Origin: Amaurobius ferox
Lineage: Eukaryota; Arthropoda; Arachnida; Araneae; Amaurobiidae
Direction of reading: 5' to 3'
DNA: 64,000 bases
NCBI GenBank assembly: GCA_951213105.1
Contig: OX578140.1
Location: 116,482,653 to 116,546,652 of the forward strand
Both the position numbers and the translations under genes were made by a program. The notes under the pieces are model-generated. The model was not told the DNA's origin, ran no database searches, and saw only the letters and a list, made by a program, of their open reading frames with translations. Below are positions 9,796 to 22,004 of this stretch, in pieces (positions within the stretch are counted from its first letter, which is position 1; each line of letters starts with the position of its first letter).

Positions 9796-10565
9796 TTTAC
9801 TTTCCCTGCAATACATGGGTATGTATGCAATAATGTATAGGGAAAGTATTGGAATCATGCCGAAAATCGCAACTCGAATTTTCGACGGATCTACGCGTTT
9901 TGAGACCTCTAGAATACGAAAAAACCATTTTTGCGTGACGTCTGTGTGTGTGTGTGTCTGTCTGTCTGTGTGTCTGTCTGTGCAGATTTTGTATCCACTT
10001 TAACTTAAAAACTAATGGACCGAATTTCACAAAATTTTGTAGGTAACTCACTTGTGGGCGGGGCTGGTGCTGATTAGTTTTGGGTACGATTCGAAATAAA
10101 AGAACCCGCCTTTTTTGTGAAATGGCCCGCAAAAGCTTGTATCCACTGTAGCTAAAAAACTAATGGACCGAATTTCACAAAATTCGGTAGATGAGTCACG
10201 TATAGGTCACCCTGGTACTGATTAGATTTTGGTACGATTCAGAAAAAAATAACCTGCCTTTTTTTGCAAAATGGCCCGCAAAAATCGCCAAAATCTAAAA
10301 TAAAAAACTACGTATGCTCAAATATATCCATGAAATGCTCGTTTAATACGTAATTTTTAACGAAGAAAAGAATAAGACCAACCCCATTACACTAGGTCTA
10401 GCCGTTCTCGAGAGATATGAGTTTTTTCGTATTTTCTCTACGCCACCTTTGAAAATAAGTTCAGTTATCAAATGAGAACGAAAATTGAATTAAAAGTAAT
10501 TAAAATAAAGAGAAAGTAAATATAAGTCTGCAGGGGAAGTCATGTGCTGCCCACATCAGATTTTT
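9796..10565 (-). mobile_element. Family B element B2, inverted partner of B1
   Basis: It has the same structure as B1 in opposite orientation, with the hairpin ends of B1 and B2 facing each other across about 65 bp. The pair forms an imperfect palindrome with arms of about 770 bp. Confidence 0.88.
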
Positions 10566-10642
10566 AATTTCTTGTATGGCTACTGTAACTGGATTTTATC
10601 TGTAGTTGCCACGTTAATTGAATAAAATAAAATAAAATAAAA
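10566..10642 (+). pseudogene. LINE fragment, 3' untranslated end with (TAAAA)n tail
   Basis: After B2, 'TTGTATGGCTACTGTAACTGG' style sequence (in part) leads into a (TAAAA)n tract at about 10620-10642. Directly afterwards the interrupted family C phrase resumes. The simplest reading is that this is the 3' end of the LINE begun at 8285. Confidence 0.55.
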
Positions 10643-11345
10643 TTATTGGAAAGGAAGAAAGTGTCCAATTTCAGTTTTCAAACATTTGCTATTGCTGGGA
10701 GTACCAGACACTAAAATGTTCGATTTGACGAACAAATGAGAAACACCTCCTTTACAATTTGATAGAAACTTCCAATTTGGTATATGGGCTAATTATTTGA
10801 TAAAAAATCCAAGGCGAATAAAGTTTTTCAAAAATGTTCATTTAAGGTAGTGCTATACAGAAAAACATTCGAAAGTTGAAATGATTGAAAAAGCATGCTT
10901 CTCGATAGGATAGAGACTTCAAATTAAGTGTAAGTGCAGATAGTTCGGAAAGAAGAAATTGTACAATTCAGATTTCCATTATTTGCTCCTTTAAGACGTG
11001 CCGCACACCAAAATGTACGATTTTTCGAGTAAATGAAGCACGCTTCCTTTCAAATGTGATAGAGACTTGATATTTAGTATATAGTCCAATCATCTGATAA
11101 AAAAACCCAAGAAGAATAGAGTTTTTCAAAAATTTTCATTTAAGGGGATGCTGCACAGAAAATCGTTCGAAATATCAATTGATAGAAAAAGCATGCTTCG
11201 CTATAAGATAGAGGCTTCAAATTTGGTGTACGGGTAAATAGTTTGAAAGAAAGAAAGCGTGCAATTTCAGTTTGCCACTATTTTCTTCTTTAGGGGTGTC
11301 TTCACACCAAAAATTTTCGATTTGCCGAATAAATGTAAAAAAATA
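10643..11345 (+). mobile_element. Family C element copy 2, middle segment
   Basis: It resumes with GGAAAGGAAGAAAGTGTCCA and carries about two further modules with 'ATAGAGACTTCAAATT' and 'GCACACCAAAATG' landmarks. It ends at an A/T-rich stretch near 11340. Confidence 0.65.
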
Positions 11346-11397
11346 TAAAAAAATAATAAAAAATGCAAAAAAATAATAATTACACTTCTTATATAAA

Positions 11398-11470
11398 ACG
11401 ATCACGTGACCATGATATGAAATGATCACGTGACCATGATATGAAACGATCACATGACCCACTTCAAAAT
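11398..11470. repeat. Short tandem repeat with GATCACGTGACCATGATATG
   Basis: Three tandem units of about 28 bp carry GATCACGTGACC or GATCACATGACC at 11400-11460. CACGTG/GATCACGTGATC-like palindromes occur in each. The function is unknown. Confidence 0.7.
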
Positions 11471-11499
11471 GATATATGGCATCCATCTTGTTTCAAAAT

Positions 11500-12335
11500 C
11501 GTGATTTTTAAAGTTCTTTTTAATTCATATTGAGTGTTGTATCCGTCCTAAAACCACTTTATTTTTGCCTAAATTCTGCGCATCTACATACTGAAACAAC
11601 GCAATGACAATATATTTGAGTTTAAATGCTCATCTAAATTTGATTATTTCTACAACTAAGCCTATTTTTCACCTATGTAAAATGTAAACAGCAAAATATG
11701 TAGAATGAGTTGTATTAGAATTCCTGTATTTTTTTAACACAAAATAATTTAGTCCATGGAGTCTGCATGGCTGATATGAATGAAATATTAATTGATTTTA
11801 TAAAGAGAAGGACGATTTTTTTCGATGAAGTTTTAAGCATAGAGTTTAATTATTTGTATCTCCATGGTCTTAAATAAAATGTTTAAATAAAATAAATTAT
11901 TATAGTATTGTGATGAATGAAATGAATGGGAGAAAGTTATGAATGAAATCCTGTTTTTATAGAGAGATCCAGGCTTGCTATTTTTTCTATGACGTCATTT
12001 GAATTAATTTCAGTTGTTTTCGATGAAGTTTTCAAATATAATAAATTATCGTAGTATTATGATAATTCTAAAACTATTACCGAGGAATGTATAACATTTT
12101 AGAGATGTTTAAACCAGGCAATTTATATTTCAATGCCGTCATTTGAATGAAGTTCATTTTTTTTCGATGAAGGTTTAAGTTTTTAAATATAATAAATTAA
12201 TGCAGTATTGTGATAAGTTTCAAAATATTACCGAGGAATGTATTTCATTTTAGACTTGTTTAAATAAAATTGCATTGAAGTTGGAAAGTGTTTCATAATC
12301 AATGCTTTAAGCTTGATTGATCTTTCTTGTTTTAA
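11500..12335 (+). mobile_element. Family M repeat, copy 1
   Basis: It shares stretches with 30760-31112, for example AAATATTAATTGATTTTATA-like and 'GTTGGAAAGTGTTTCATAAT', and with the minus strand at 20005-20110. Inside, a ~140-bp segment with 'AATATAATAAATTA..GTAGTATT' and 'ATTACCGAGGAATGTAT' is repeated about three times. It interrupts family C, which resumes immediately after it. Ends and class are unknown. Confidence 0.55.
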
Positions 12336-12935
12336 AATGTTCATTTAAGGCGGTGGCTACTCCACACGAAAACGTTCGAAAGGTGAAATAATGGAAAAGT
12401 ACACTTCAGGATGAAATAGAAACATCAAATTTGATGTATAGGTAGATAGTTCAAAAATGCAATAGAAAATTTCTAATATTTGTAATTTTGGGGGTTCCGC
12501 ACACCAAAACGTTCGAAAAGTGAAATGATAAAAGAAAACATTATTTGTGATGATATAGAGACTTCAAATTTCATTGAGGCTTGAAATTTGAAATATAAGC
12601 TAATCATTTGTTAAAAAACCCGAGACGAATAGAGTTTTTTAAAAATGTTCATTTAAAGAGGTGTTCCACATAAAAACGTTCGAAAGGTTAAATGATAAAA
12701 TAGCATGCTTCAACATGAGATAGAGACTTCAAATTTGGTGCACTGGTAGATAGTTCGAAAGGAAGAAAGTGGGCAATTTCAGTTTTCAAATATCTTCTTC
12801 TTTAGAGGGTTCTGCACACCAAAATTTTCGATTTTCCGAATAACTGTGAAACGCGAAATGTTCAAAAATTTATGTTATTCAGGGGTTGCTTCTTGTGAGA
12901 CCGTTGATTTTCAACGGGTATTAGGCAAGTAGCTA
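12336..12935 (+). mobile_element. Family C element copy 2, terminal segment
   Basis: It resumes with AAAATGTTCATTTAAGGCGG and ends near CAACGGGTATTAGGCAAGTA, the counterpart of the copy 1 end (CAACGAGTGTTTGGCTAGTA). Confidence 0.65.
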
Positions 12936-13810
12936 TCAAAATTTCTACAGAAATAGAATTTTGAAAAGCTAAATTATATTAATACTTGAACGAATTACCT
13001 GCCTTTGCCTAGGCTTTAATTAAGCAAACGTTACTTAAACAATACCACCCAATTTCCAAATCACCACAAATTGCGAAATCTTTAGTTTAAGCCCAGTGAC
13101 GTCGAAAGTTGAAAGTTAAAGAAAAAAATAAAATAATCGATCCTCCGAAAGCATTTCCCCTTCTGTATGTATGGCTTTACTTCCGTTGTCAGGCGGGCAT
13201 GCGCATTCACCAAGTCCAAAAATGTACGTAACTTCATTGAGGAAAGTCGAAAATCTTACAAGTTCGCTCGCTTCAAAAAATGTTAAAAAATAAATTATTT
13301 ATAAAATAAAAAAAAATATTAGAATACAAAGATATGCACCCAACTTTTTCCAAACTATAAAATTGTGCTGATCTTAGTTTTTCAGAAGCGGCAAAAAAAA
13401 GTAAACTTAACCTAAAATATGCAAATTTCGATGTATTTTAAAAAGAAGAGATAAATAGGAAAGAATAGTCCTATAGATGTGGTTCAAACATTGTTGAAAA
13501 GAACGTTAGTCAATCTTTCCGATGGTATTAAGATGAATAATCTGTGATAATATTCTAATTTCGGTCGCTAAAGAAGCGATTTGTGTGAATATCGCTAAAA
13601 ATCGTGCTAAAACATAAAATAACAAAAATACTAATTCGAATGTTAAAAAAATATCACTTAAGTATACTTTTATGGGTCCTGCAATATTTGTGTACCAAAT
13701 TTTGTAGCCGTACAACGCTTAGATTTCCCGCTACAACAGACCGTACACACACATTTCTTATTTTATTATGTGTGGTGATCCTAAAATACTTTGATTTTGT
13801 AAATAAAAAA
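12936..13810. other. No recognisable feature
   Basis: Mixed-composition sequence, slightly GC-richer at 13140-13260. The two open frames near 13506-13831 overlap on opposite strands and lack motifs. I see nothing that supports a gene. Confidence 0.5.
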
Positions 13811-14590
13811 TCTGATGTGGGCAGCACATGACTTTCCCTGCAGACTTATATTCACGTTCTATTTATCTAAATTAAGTTTAATTAATTTTTAATTCAATTT
13901 TCGTTCTCATTTGAAAACTGGACTTATTTTCAAAAATGGTGTAGGAAAAATAGGGAAAACTAAAATATCTCGAGAACGGCTAATCCTAGTGTAATGGGGT
14001 TGGTCTTACTCTTTTCTTCGCTAAAAATTACGCATTAAACAAGCATTTAATGGCTATATTTGAGCATACGTAGTTCTTAAGTTTAGATTTTGATGACTTT
14101 TGCGGGCCATTTTGCAAAAAAAGGCAGGTTATTTTTTTCGAATTATACCAAAATCTAATCAGCACCAGGGTGGCCTACAAGCGGCTTATCTACCAAATTT
14201 TGTGAAATTCGGTCCATTAGTTTTTCAGTTAGCGTGGATACAAGCTTTTGCGGGCCATTTCGCAAAAAAAGGCGGGTTCTTTGAACCCGAGTCATACCCA
14301 AAAGTAATCAGCACCAGATTCGTTCACTCCAAATTTTATGAAATTCGGTCAATTAGTTTTTTAGTTAGAGTGGATACAAAATCTGCACAGACAGACAGAC
14401 AGACACACAGACACACAGACAGACAGACACACAGACACACAGACACACACACAGACGTCACGCTAAAAATAGTTTTTTCGTATTCTAGAGGTCTCGAAAC
14501 GTGTAGATCCGTCGAACACTCGAGTTGCAATTTTCGAAATGATTCCAATACTTTCCCTATACATTACCATGTATTGCAGGGAAAGTAAAA
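13811..14590 (+). mobile_element. Family B element B3 (array unit 1)
   Basis: Full-length B element with both terminal motifs, two internal GCGGGCCATTT units and the (ACAG)n tract at 14390-14456. It is the first of four head-to-tail copies; its terminal GAAAGTAAAA runs directly into the TCTGATG of the next. Confidence 0.9.
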
Positions 14591-14591
14591 A

Positions 14592-15362
14592 ATCTGATGT
14601 GGGCAGCACATGACTTTCCCTGCAGACTTATATTAACGTTCTCTATATTTTAATTAAATTTATTTCACTTTTAATTCTATTTTCGTTCTCATTGGGTAAC
14701 CGGACTTATTTTCAAAGGTGGCATAGAGAAAATACGGAAAACTACAATATCTCGAGAACGGCTAGTCCTAGTGTAATGGGATTGGTCTTATTATTTTCGT
14801 CGTTAAAAATTACGTATTAAAGGAGCCTTTAATGGATATATTTGAGTACACCTAGTTCTTTAGTTTAGATTTTGACGATTTTTGAGGGCCATTTTGCAGA
14901 AAAAGGCAGGTTATTTTCTTTCGAATCGTACCAAAATCTATTCAGCAACAGGGTATCCCACACGTGACTCTTCTGCCGAATTTTGTAAAATTCGATCCAG
15001 TAGTTTTTCAGTTAGAGTGGATACAAGCTTTTGCGGGCCATTTCGCAAAAAAAAGGCGAGTTTTTTTATTCCAAATCGTACCCAAAACTAATCAGCACCA
15101 GACTCGCTCACAAGTGACTTACCTACCAAATTTTGTGAAATTCGGTCCATTAATTTTTTAGTTAGAGTGGATACAAAATCTGCACAGACAGACACACAGA
15201 CAGACAGACACACAGACACACACACAGACGTCATGCTAAAAATGTTTTTTTCGTATTCTAGAGGTCTCGAAACGTGTAGATCCGTGGAAAACTCGAGTTG
15301 CGATTTTCGACATGATTCCAATACTTTCCCTATACATTACCATGTATTGCAGGGAAAGTAAA
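14592..15362 (+). mobile_element. Family B element B4 (array unit 2)
   Basis: Full-length copy with the same module order as B3. The junctions on both sides are GAAAGTAAAA-TCTGATG with only A residues between. Confidence 0.9.
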
Positions 15363-16138
15363 AATCTGATGTGGGCAGCACATGACTTTCCCTGCAGACT
15401 TATATTAACGTTCTCTTTATTTTAACTAAATTATTTCACTTTTAATTCAATTTTCGTTCTCATTCGGTAACCGGGCTTATTTTCAAAGGTGGCGTAGGGA
15501 AAGTACGAAAAACTAAAATATCTCGAGAACGGCTAGTCCTAGTGTAATGTGGTTGGTTTTATTTTTTCGTCGTTAAAAATTACGTATTAAATCAGCATTT
15601 AATGGATATATTTGAGTATATCCAGTTCTTTAGTTTAGATTTGGACGATTTTTGTGGGCCATTTTCAAAAAAAGGCAGGTCATTTTTTTCCGAATCGTAC
15701 CAAAATCTAATCAGCACCAAAGTAACCCACAAGTGACTCATCTGCCGAATTTCTTGAAATTCGGTCCATCAGTTTTTCAGTTAGAGTGCATACAAGCTTT
15801 TGCGGGCCATTTCGCAAAAAAAGGCGGGTTCTTTTATTCCGAATCGTACCCAAAACTAATCAGCACCAGACTCGCTCAAAAGTAACTTACCTACGAAATT
15901 TTGTGAAATTCGGTCGATTAGTTTTTTAGTTAGAGTGGATACAAAATCTGCACAGACAGACAGACACACAGACACACAGACAGACACACAGACACACACA
16001 CAGACGTCACGCTAAAAATAGTTTTTTCGTATTCTAGAGGTCTCGAAACGTGTAGATCCGTCGAAAACTCGAGTTGTGATTTTCGGCATGATTCCAATAC
16101 TTTCCCTATACATTACCATGTATTGCAGGGAAAGTAAA
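15363..16138 (+). mobile_element. Family B element B5 (array unit 3)
   Basis: Full-length copy with two GCGGGCCATTT-type units, the first diverged to GTGGGCC. Confidence 0.9.
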
Positions 16139-16140
16139 AA

Positions 16141-16918
16141 ATCTGATGTGGGCAGCACATGACTTTCCCTGCAGACTTATATTAACGTTCTCTTTATTTT
16201 AATTAAATTTATTTCACTTTTAATTCAATTTTCGTTCTCATTCGGTAACCTGGCTTATTTTCAAAGGTGGCGTAGGGAAAGTACGGAAAACTAAAATATC
16301 TCGAGAACGGCTAGTCCTAGTGTGATGGGGTTGGTCTTATTCTTTTCACCGTTAAAAATTACGTATTAAATCAACATTTAATGTATATATTTGAGTATAC
16401 TCAGTTTTTTATTTTAGATTTTGGTAATTTTTGCGGGCCATTTTGCAAAAAAAGGCAGGGTTTTTTTTCTGAATCGTACCAAAATCTAATCAGCACCAGG
16501 GTGACTAATACGTGACTCATCTACCGAATTTTGTGAAATTCGGTTCGTTAGTTTTTTAGCTACAGTGGATACAAGCTTTTGCGGGCCATTTCACAAAAAA
16601 GGCGGGTTCTTTTATTCCGAATCGTACCCAAAACTAATCAGCACCAGCCCCGCCCACAAGTGACTTACCTACAAAATTTTGTGAAATTCGGTCCATTAGT
16701 TTTTTAGTTAGAGTGGATACAATATCTGCACAGACAGACACACAGACACACAGACAGACACACAGACAGACACACACACAGACGTCACGCTAAAAATGGT
16801 TTTTTCGTATTCTAGAGGTCTTGAAACGTGTAGATCCGTCGAAAACTCGAGTTGTGATTTTCGGCATGATTCCAATACTTTCCCTATACATTACCATGTA
16901 TTGCAGGGAAAGTAAAAA
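16141..16918 (+). mobile_element. Family B element B6 (array unit 4)
   Basis: Full-length copy that is closer in its first internal unit to B1 ('CAGGGTGACTAATACGTGACTC' in part) than to B3-B5. After it, non-repetitive sequence begins. Confidence 0.9.
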
Positions 16919-18573
16919 TCTAAAAATAACTGATCACGAAAACGAACTTCAAATTATGGATTAGCTCCAGTTTTCAAGAGATGCGGTGAAGATTTCTCAG
17001 TGGGAATGCATGCTCTTCACTTTAACTTCCTAATACTTCCTTAAAGAAAGCAGGCATAAGTAAATTGGGTTACTATAGTTATTTCGAGGGTGTTTGTGGC
17101 CCTCTTTCTCAGGTCAAAAACAGTGTATTTACTTAACAACCGATATGAAAGAACTGCAGTTCTTTCATATTGGTTGTAAAGAAAGTTCTTTCTTAGCGGT
17201 TCTTAAAAAAAAAATTCTTTCTTAGCTGGTGCTAGGCAGTTCTTTTTTAGAGGTTGTAAAAACAAGGTACAGTTTCTGACGTGAAGAAGAGGTCTCAAAA
17301 CGCCCTCTAAATAATTATAGTCAGTTAAATTTCTTATGCCTGCTTTTTGCAAGGAAGTGTTAAAATGTTATATTCTCACAAACAATTGTTTTACTTACCG
17401 CGATGGTCTTGTAAAAACTGCTTGTAAAATCTTATTGCAGTGTTATGAGAGACGCTGCGAGAGACTAGGGTACAACATATCACCAAAAAAATATTTTGAA
17501 TAATTTTATCTAAATAGCTTACTGACTAACACTGCGGTGCCGTCCATGACGAGCACGGGGAATGGTCCCATCAAGACATTTCTACCCGAGAAGAAAAGGT
17601 ACCAACAGGCAGTTTTTCAGAACTTTTTGACCGATGAGGGCTAACGAAGCTTTAGGGGGAATTTTCTATTTGCCCTATATAAATATACCTAAATGTTGTC
17701 ACATGAATAAAAACTAATTTAATATCAAATATCACGCGGGGGTCGAATAGTCGTCTTCGCCCCTCCCCCAGTAGTATGCCTGTAAAAAACACCGGGTACC
17801 AAGGGACATGGAATACAACAATGCTAGCAAATTATTGTATCCCATGTCGTTATCGGGCATCCTTACAAGAGAAGTTCTCAAAATTCATTACTTGCGAAGG
17901 GTTTCTATATAAGGATTATAAAATGATACGTATATGGGAATGTATCAAACTTGCTTTAAAGATATTTCAAACATTAGAGGTGATATAATGTTTTAACAAC
18001 TATATTCATATTCAACAGACCGAACAGCATGACTAAACAGAGGATAACTTGGTTTTATCTGAGACCACAAAAAATCAGCATTTGTTGTCAAGCATCTGTA
18101 ATTTAACCAATTGTTGTCTTTTTGTAGAATTGAACAATTCCGCCACGTTTCTGCTTAGCTCAAACATCCAATAGCCTTTGATGTCCACACACATTCCGCT
18201 CAGACCCGAATATTTGTCTGAGGTTGCACTCTTTGAAAACTAGGGTAATTGCTGTCCCCGAACTGTCATGTTATTTATACTCGCCCCCCCCCCCCCAATC
18301 GCTTCGCGCCTCCATGATCTATTCAAGTTCAGACTGTCAAATCGCCATTTTAATCCAATAGTTCTTAAGCAATGCACTTTGTTAATCTCTACATATATCC
18401 AAGTTAACTTTCTTTTGTAATTCAGCAATCTAACGTCAGCAATAACTATGGGAAATCTACATTGCATAACGGTGGTCAGGTGGTCATAATAATTTGCCAC
18501 TGGGAGAAAATATGAAATGATTAACATGTTTCTAATATAGGTAGTTAACTGCTCTGCCAGTATTACTTGATTA
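16919..18573. other. No recognisable gene
   Basis: Apart from the palindrome at 17137, this stretch has no repeat shared with the window and no frame with a recognisable motif. A short C-homopolymer lies at 18283-18296. Confidence 0.5.
17137..17178. repeat. 42-bp near-perfect palindrome
   Basis: The segment centred on CTGCAG reads as its own reverse complement apart from one pair (arms ACAACCGATATGAAAGAACTG and its complement, split here for length). Partial echoes with TTCTTTCTTAG follow at 17190-17270. It could be a cruciform-forming site or a fold-back element end. Confidence 0.85.
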
Positions 18574-19536
18574 TTACCTTTCCTTATATACATAACGTAT
18601 AAGGAAAGTATTATGACGGGGTCGAAAATTCGAATTCGAGATTTCGACGGGAGAGCAGAGCACGTTTCAAGCATCCCTGATCACGAATCAAACATTTTTG
18701 AGGTGATGTCTGTGTGTGTGTGTGTGTGAGAGTGTGTGTGTGTGTGTGTGTGAGTGTGTGTGTGTGTGTGTCAGTGAGTCTGTGGAGACAATAACTGACG
18801 AATGAATGGACCGATTCGAACAAAATTTGGCACAAAAATCACAATCCGTGAATAATGGAAGCCTGTTGTTTTTAAATGCAATCAAATGATCAGAACTTAC
18901 CTAAATTTTCGAGTGAAATTTTGAAAAAATCATCAAAAAATCAAAACTTTTAATAAAGTTACGAAAATAGATATTTCTTATGTAATTTTCCTTTAGAAAA
19001 CGATTGACATAAACTTTAGAACGCTAGCACGCACCGTTCTTGAGATATTACACGTTTTTCAAATAAATTTATCAAAAAATCACATAAATTAAAAAAAATA
19101 TTAACTGTTGAAGAATATGTTTACTTTTCATATGTAATATCATGCCATAAATTTGGTGACATCATTCTTGTGGATCTAGCTCGTTCCATTCATGAAAAAA
19201 GATACTTTGAGTAATACTTTTGCATTTGAACGCAATAGTCATTTATTTGCTGTAAGAATAACTTATTTCTCCATCCATAACGCTTGGCGAGATTTTGGCG
19301 ACGAATTTTGTGAAATGTCGCCAACTTGGCGACTTGTTTAAATGTTGCTAAATTAACGAAAAACACGCCAAATGGATAAAAATGAGGCTAAATCAATAAA
19401 AATGACGACCAATTGACGAAAATTCAATATCGTAGAAAGAATATATATACTATAAGAATAACCTATTGTTTTTACTGTTAAAGTAGTAAATTCATTGCAT
19501 TATATAAGGAAAACCATGTGTTGCCCACATCAGATT
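18574..19536 (-). mobile_element. Family A element, copy 2
   Basis: The end hairpin TACCTTTCCTTATA..TATAAGGAAAGTA at 18574-18608 is followed by CACGTTTCAAGCATCCCTGA, a (GT)n tract at 18710-18770, ATGGACCGATTCGAAC, the core GTTCTTGAGATATT and GGCGA motifs. It ends CATGTGTTGCCCACATCAGA near 19533. Both ends are present. Confidence 0.88.
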
Positions 19537-19543
19537 TTTTTAC

Positions 19544-20000
19544 TAGTTATGGCATCATTTCCCAAATATGATACAGTACATTTAATATTACTCAGCGGTT
19601 TCTGGAAATTTAGTAATCAAAAATATATAACGATAACATAAAATACAATTTATACTAGCAGACATTGAAAAGTAAAATCCCTTCAGTCGATAAAACATTA
19701 AAGGAAATGAATATGATGACGTACGTAATAAAAACATGAAAATAAATTGATGGCCATTGAATGTAACGTGGGTTCCAGAAATTCGAATCGCCACGAAAAC
19801 GCTTAATTCGATTCTTTTTATAGAAGCTTGGATGATGACCACGAATTGCCTTAAGGCCAATAAAGAGAAGCTTTATAGTATTGATTTGAAGTTTCATTTA
19901 TCTAGGCAAAAGCCTATTAATATTTTTACGAAAATGTATATACAGATGTTTTATTTGAAAGAGATTTCATGTGTCACTATTTAAACGATCTAAAACAAAA
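19544..20000. other. No recognisable feature
   Basis: Overlapping frames exist on both strands, but without motifs or a repeat match. Confidence 0.45.
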
Positions 20001-20004
20001 AACA

Positions 20005-20110
20005 AAAAAGAGACAGATAAATCATGCATAAAGCATTAATTATGAAACACTTTCCAACTAAATGCAATTTTATTTAAGCATCTCTAAAATGCGATGATAC
20101 ATTCAGTGGG
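20005..20110 (-). repeat. Family M repeat, copy 2 (fragment)
   Basis: The minus strand reads TTGGAAAGTGTTTCATAATT then the ATGCTTTATGCATGATT region, matching 12270-12335 and 31030-31110. Confidence 0.6.
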
Positions 20111-20278
20111 GATATTTCTTTAAATCATCACAGTATACTACAAAAATTTATACTTAAAAACTGGAAACTTAAAAAAGACAATTCAAAAGTTCACGCAAAT
20201 TTCACCAGAATTCTTTTTTTTTCAAAATTTACAAAATTTAAAAAAACAGTATCGTGAGTTCAAATGATTACATCCAGA

Positions 20279-20690
20279 GCTCCTCTACTACAGGCTGACT
20301 TACCAAACATATTGAAGCCCAGTAAGGTTCCATACTACAGTTACAGGAATTATAAAGTAAGTGTTTACAACAAATACTTTATATAAAAAAATAAGTTTCT
20401 AATATAGCATTGTAGAACGTACCTCACACAAGTAGTATGCTCTAGTACCCGGTATCCAATTATCAGGCCGACTATTGATTAGCCATTGCTTTCTTCTTCG
20501 TTTCTAGGAAAGCGAAACAGCCTAAAACCCTTTCTAGAATGATTAGAGAAGTTCGGTGCAGAACAACCACCCATAATTACCTCAATTATACTTCCTAAAG
20601 TGAAAATACGAATAGAGCTAACGCTAATGGATTGAGCTTCCCGCTACAGTGGGCTTCAATATGTTTGACGAGTCAGCTCGTATATAGAGT
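20279..20690. mobile_element. ~410-bp MITE-like element with ~40-bp inverted ends
   Basis: CAAACATATTGAAGCCCA at 20307 is mirrored by TGGGCTTCAATATGTTTG at 20648. The similarity extends outward through GGCTGACT/AGTCAGCTC to both edges. It has no coding capacity. Target duplications are not obvious. Confidence 0.65.
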
Positions 20691-20773
20691 AGCCTTAATT
20701 ACAACTATAGCGTGTTACTCTTAACTTTCCAGGCTTAAGGAAATCTTTCGATTAATACAATACTTGACAATGT

Positions 20774-21238
20774 ATCCCCCCCGGGGGGATAACTCGAGAG
20801 GACTAATGACGTCACGAACAAATAAATATTATCTCTGCTATTTTTCACGACATGATTGAAACTATTAAATACTGTGATCATTAAGTCATAAATAAACTTT
20901 TTTCTGCATGATTATATCAATTTTTGTCTTATACTGCCATGTTGAAAAAATCTAAAATTTTGAAGCTTTCGCTCGAATTTAAAAATAGTCTATCTAGTTC
21001 TAGATTTCTGATAATAAAGCCAGATATAAAATTTCGTGAAAATCCATTAATATTTTTGATTGCTATAGTGTACACAAGAAATCGACCACAGACATCAGAC
21101 ACACAGACAGACGGGCATCACTCCAAAAATAGTCAAAACATGTTCATGAGGACTTAAAACATATAATGGCATCAAAAGCTCGAAATCGAAAATTTTTGTG
21201 AAAACAATACTTTCTCAATACTACGCATGCGAAAGTAA
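20774..21238 (+). mobile_element. Family G element, copy 1
   Basis: It starts with a palindromic ATCCCCCCCGGGGGGAT. It shares with 38545-39018 the strings GACTAATGACGTCACGAAC (variant), ATGATTGAAACTAT, CTATCTAGTTCTAGATTT and AAAATCCATTAAT. It then has an ACAGACAGACGG tract, GGCATCACTCCAAAA and an end hairpin reading AATACTTTCTCAATACT..GCGAAAGTAAAA. The end design matches families A and B. Confidence 0.8.
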
Positions 21239-21429
21239 AATATAAATAAAATCAATATAAGGTAAAAAATAAATATGGAGAAAAACACGAGTTTTGCAAT
21301 GTCCTCCCCTATACACAACAGTAGCACATTGAAAAAGTAGAAAATAAATTTTAATCACAGACGAAATTGAACCAAATTCATTTTCCATTATGTCGTCAAT
21401 CTGATTGCTGTGTAAGGGTGCTTATTGAA

Positions 21430-21995
21430 AAAAATTGATAAAACAAATCAGGACCTTCAATGATGATAAATAAATAATAATTTCGAACGTAATTTTTCAT
21501 CAGAAAACGAATGACATTAATTTTAGAACGCTTGTTTTAACCGTTCTGGAGCTATTGCATATTTAGAAAAAATTTCATAAAATTAAAAAGTAGTAAAGTA
21601 AGTTAAAAGTATAATCACTTTCCACATGCAATATTATGCAACACATCTATTAACATCATTCTCGAGAATCTAGTTCATTCCATGTCCGAGAGAAAATATT
21701 TTATGTACTAGTTTTGTATTTTGACAGCCGAGAACTCGCCAATAATCATTGACTTCACGGAATATTTCTTAACAGTTAATTGCATTTTGGTGAGGATTAT
21801 ACAGGTGAGTATGAATAAATTATTTTTTAATGAATAATAAGTTGTCGAAAGCGCCTAATTTCAATTTAGGTAGTGTTAATTCGAAACCAAAAACATTGTG
21901 CCACAGATCTGGCACATATTTATTTGGGCTGTGAAATAAGTAAAATCATAGCATTATGTAGCAAAAGTCATGTGCTACGTACATAAAATATTTTT
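21430..21995 (-). mobile_element. Diverged family A-like fragment
   Basis: It contains the A-body order in reverse: TTTAGAACGCTTGTTTTAAC, GTTCTGGAGCTATTGCATAT, ACATCATTCTCGAGAATCTA and a final CATGTGCTACGTACAT that echoes the GATGTGGGCAACACATG end. It is heavily diverged. Confidence 0.6.
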
Positions 21996-22004
21996 TCACT
22001 CCAG

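Noticed and set aside
13506..13831. Host gene exons between families C and B
   Set aside because: Overlapping frames on opposite strands, no motif and no splice-site pattern that I could support.
14100..14588. 162-codon frame ending SYSRGLETCRSVEHSSC
   Set aside because: It lies wholly inside non-coding family B element B3. Equivalent frames in other copies start and stop at different places.
20774..20790. Rho-independent-like terminator (C-run/G-run hairpin)
   Set aside because: It is the palindromic start of family G, repeated in degenerate form at 38.5 kb, in a eukaryotic sequence.
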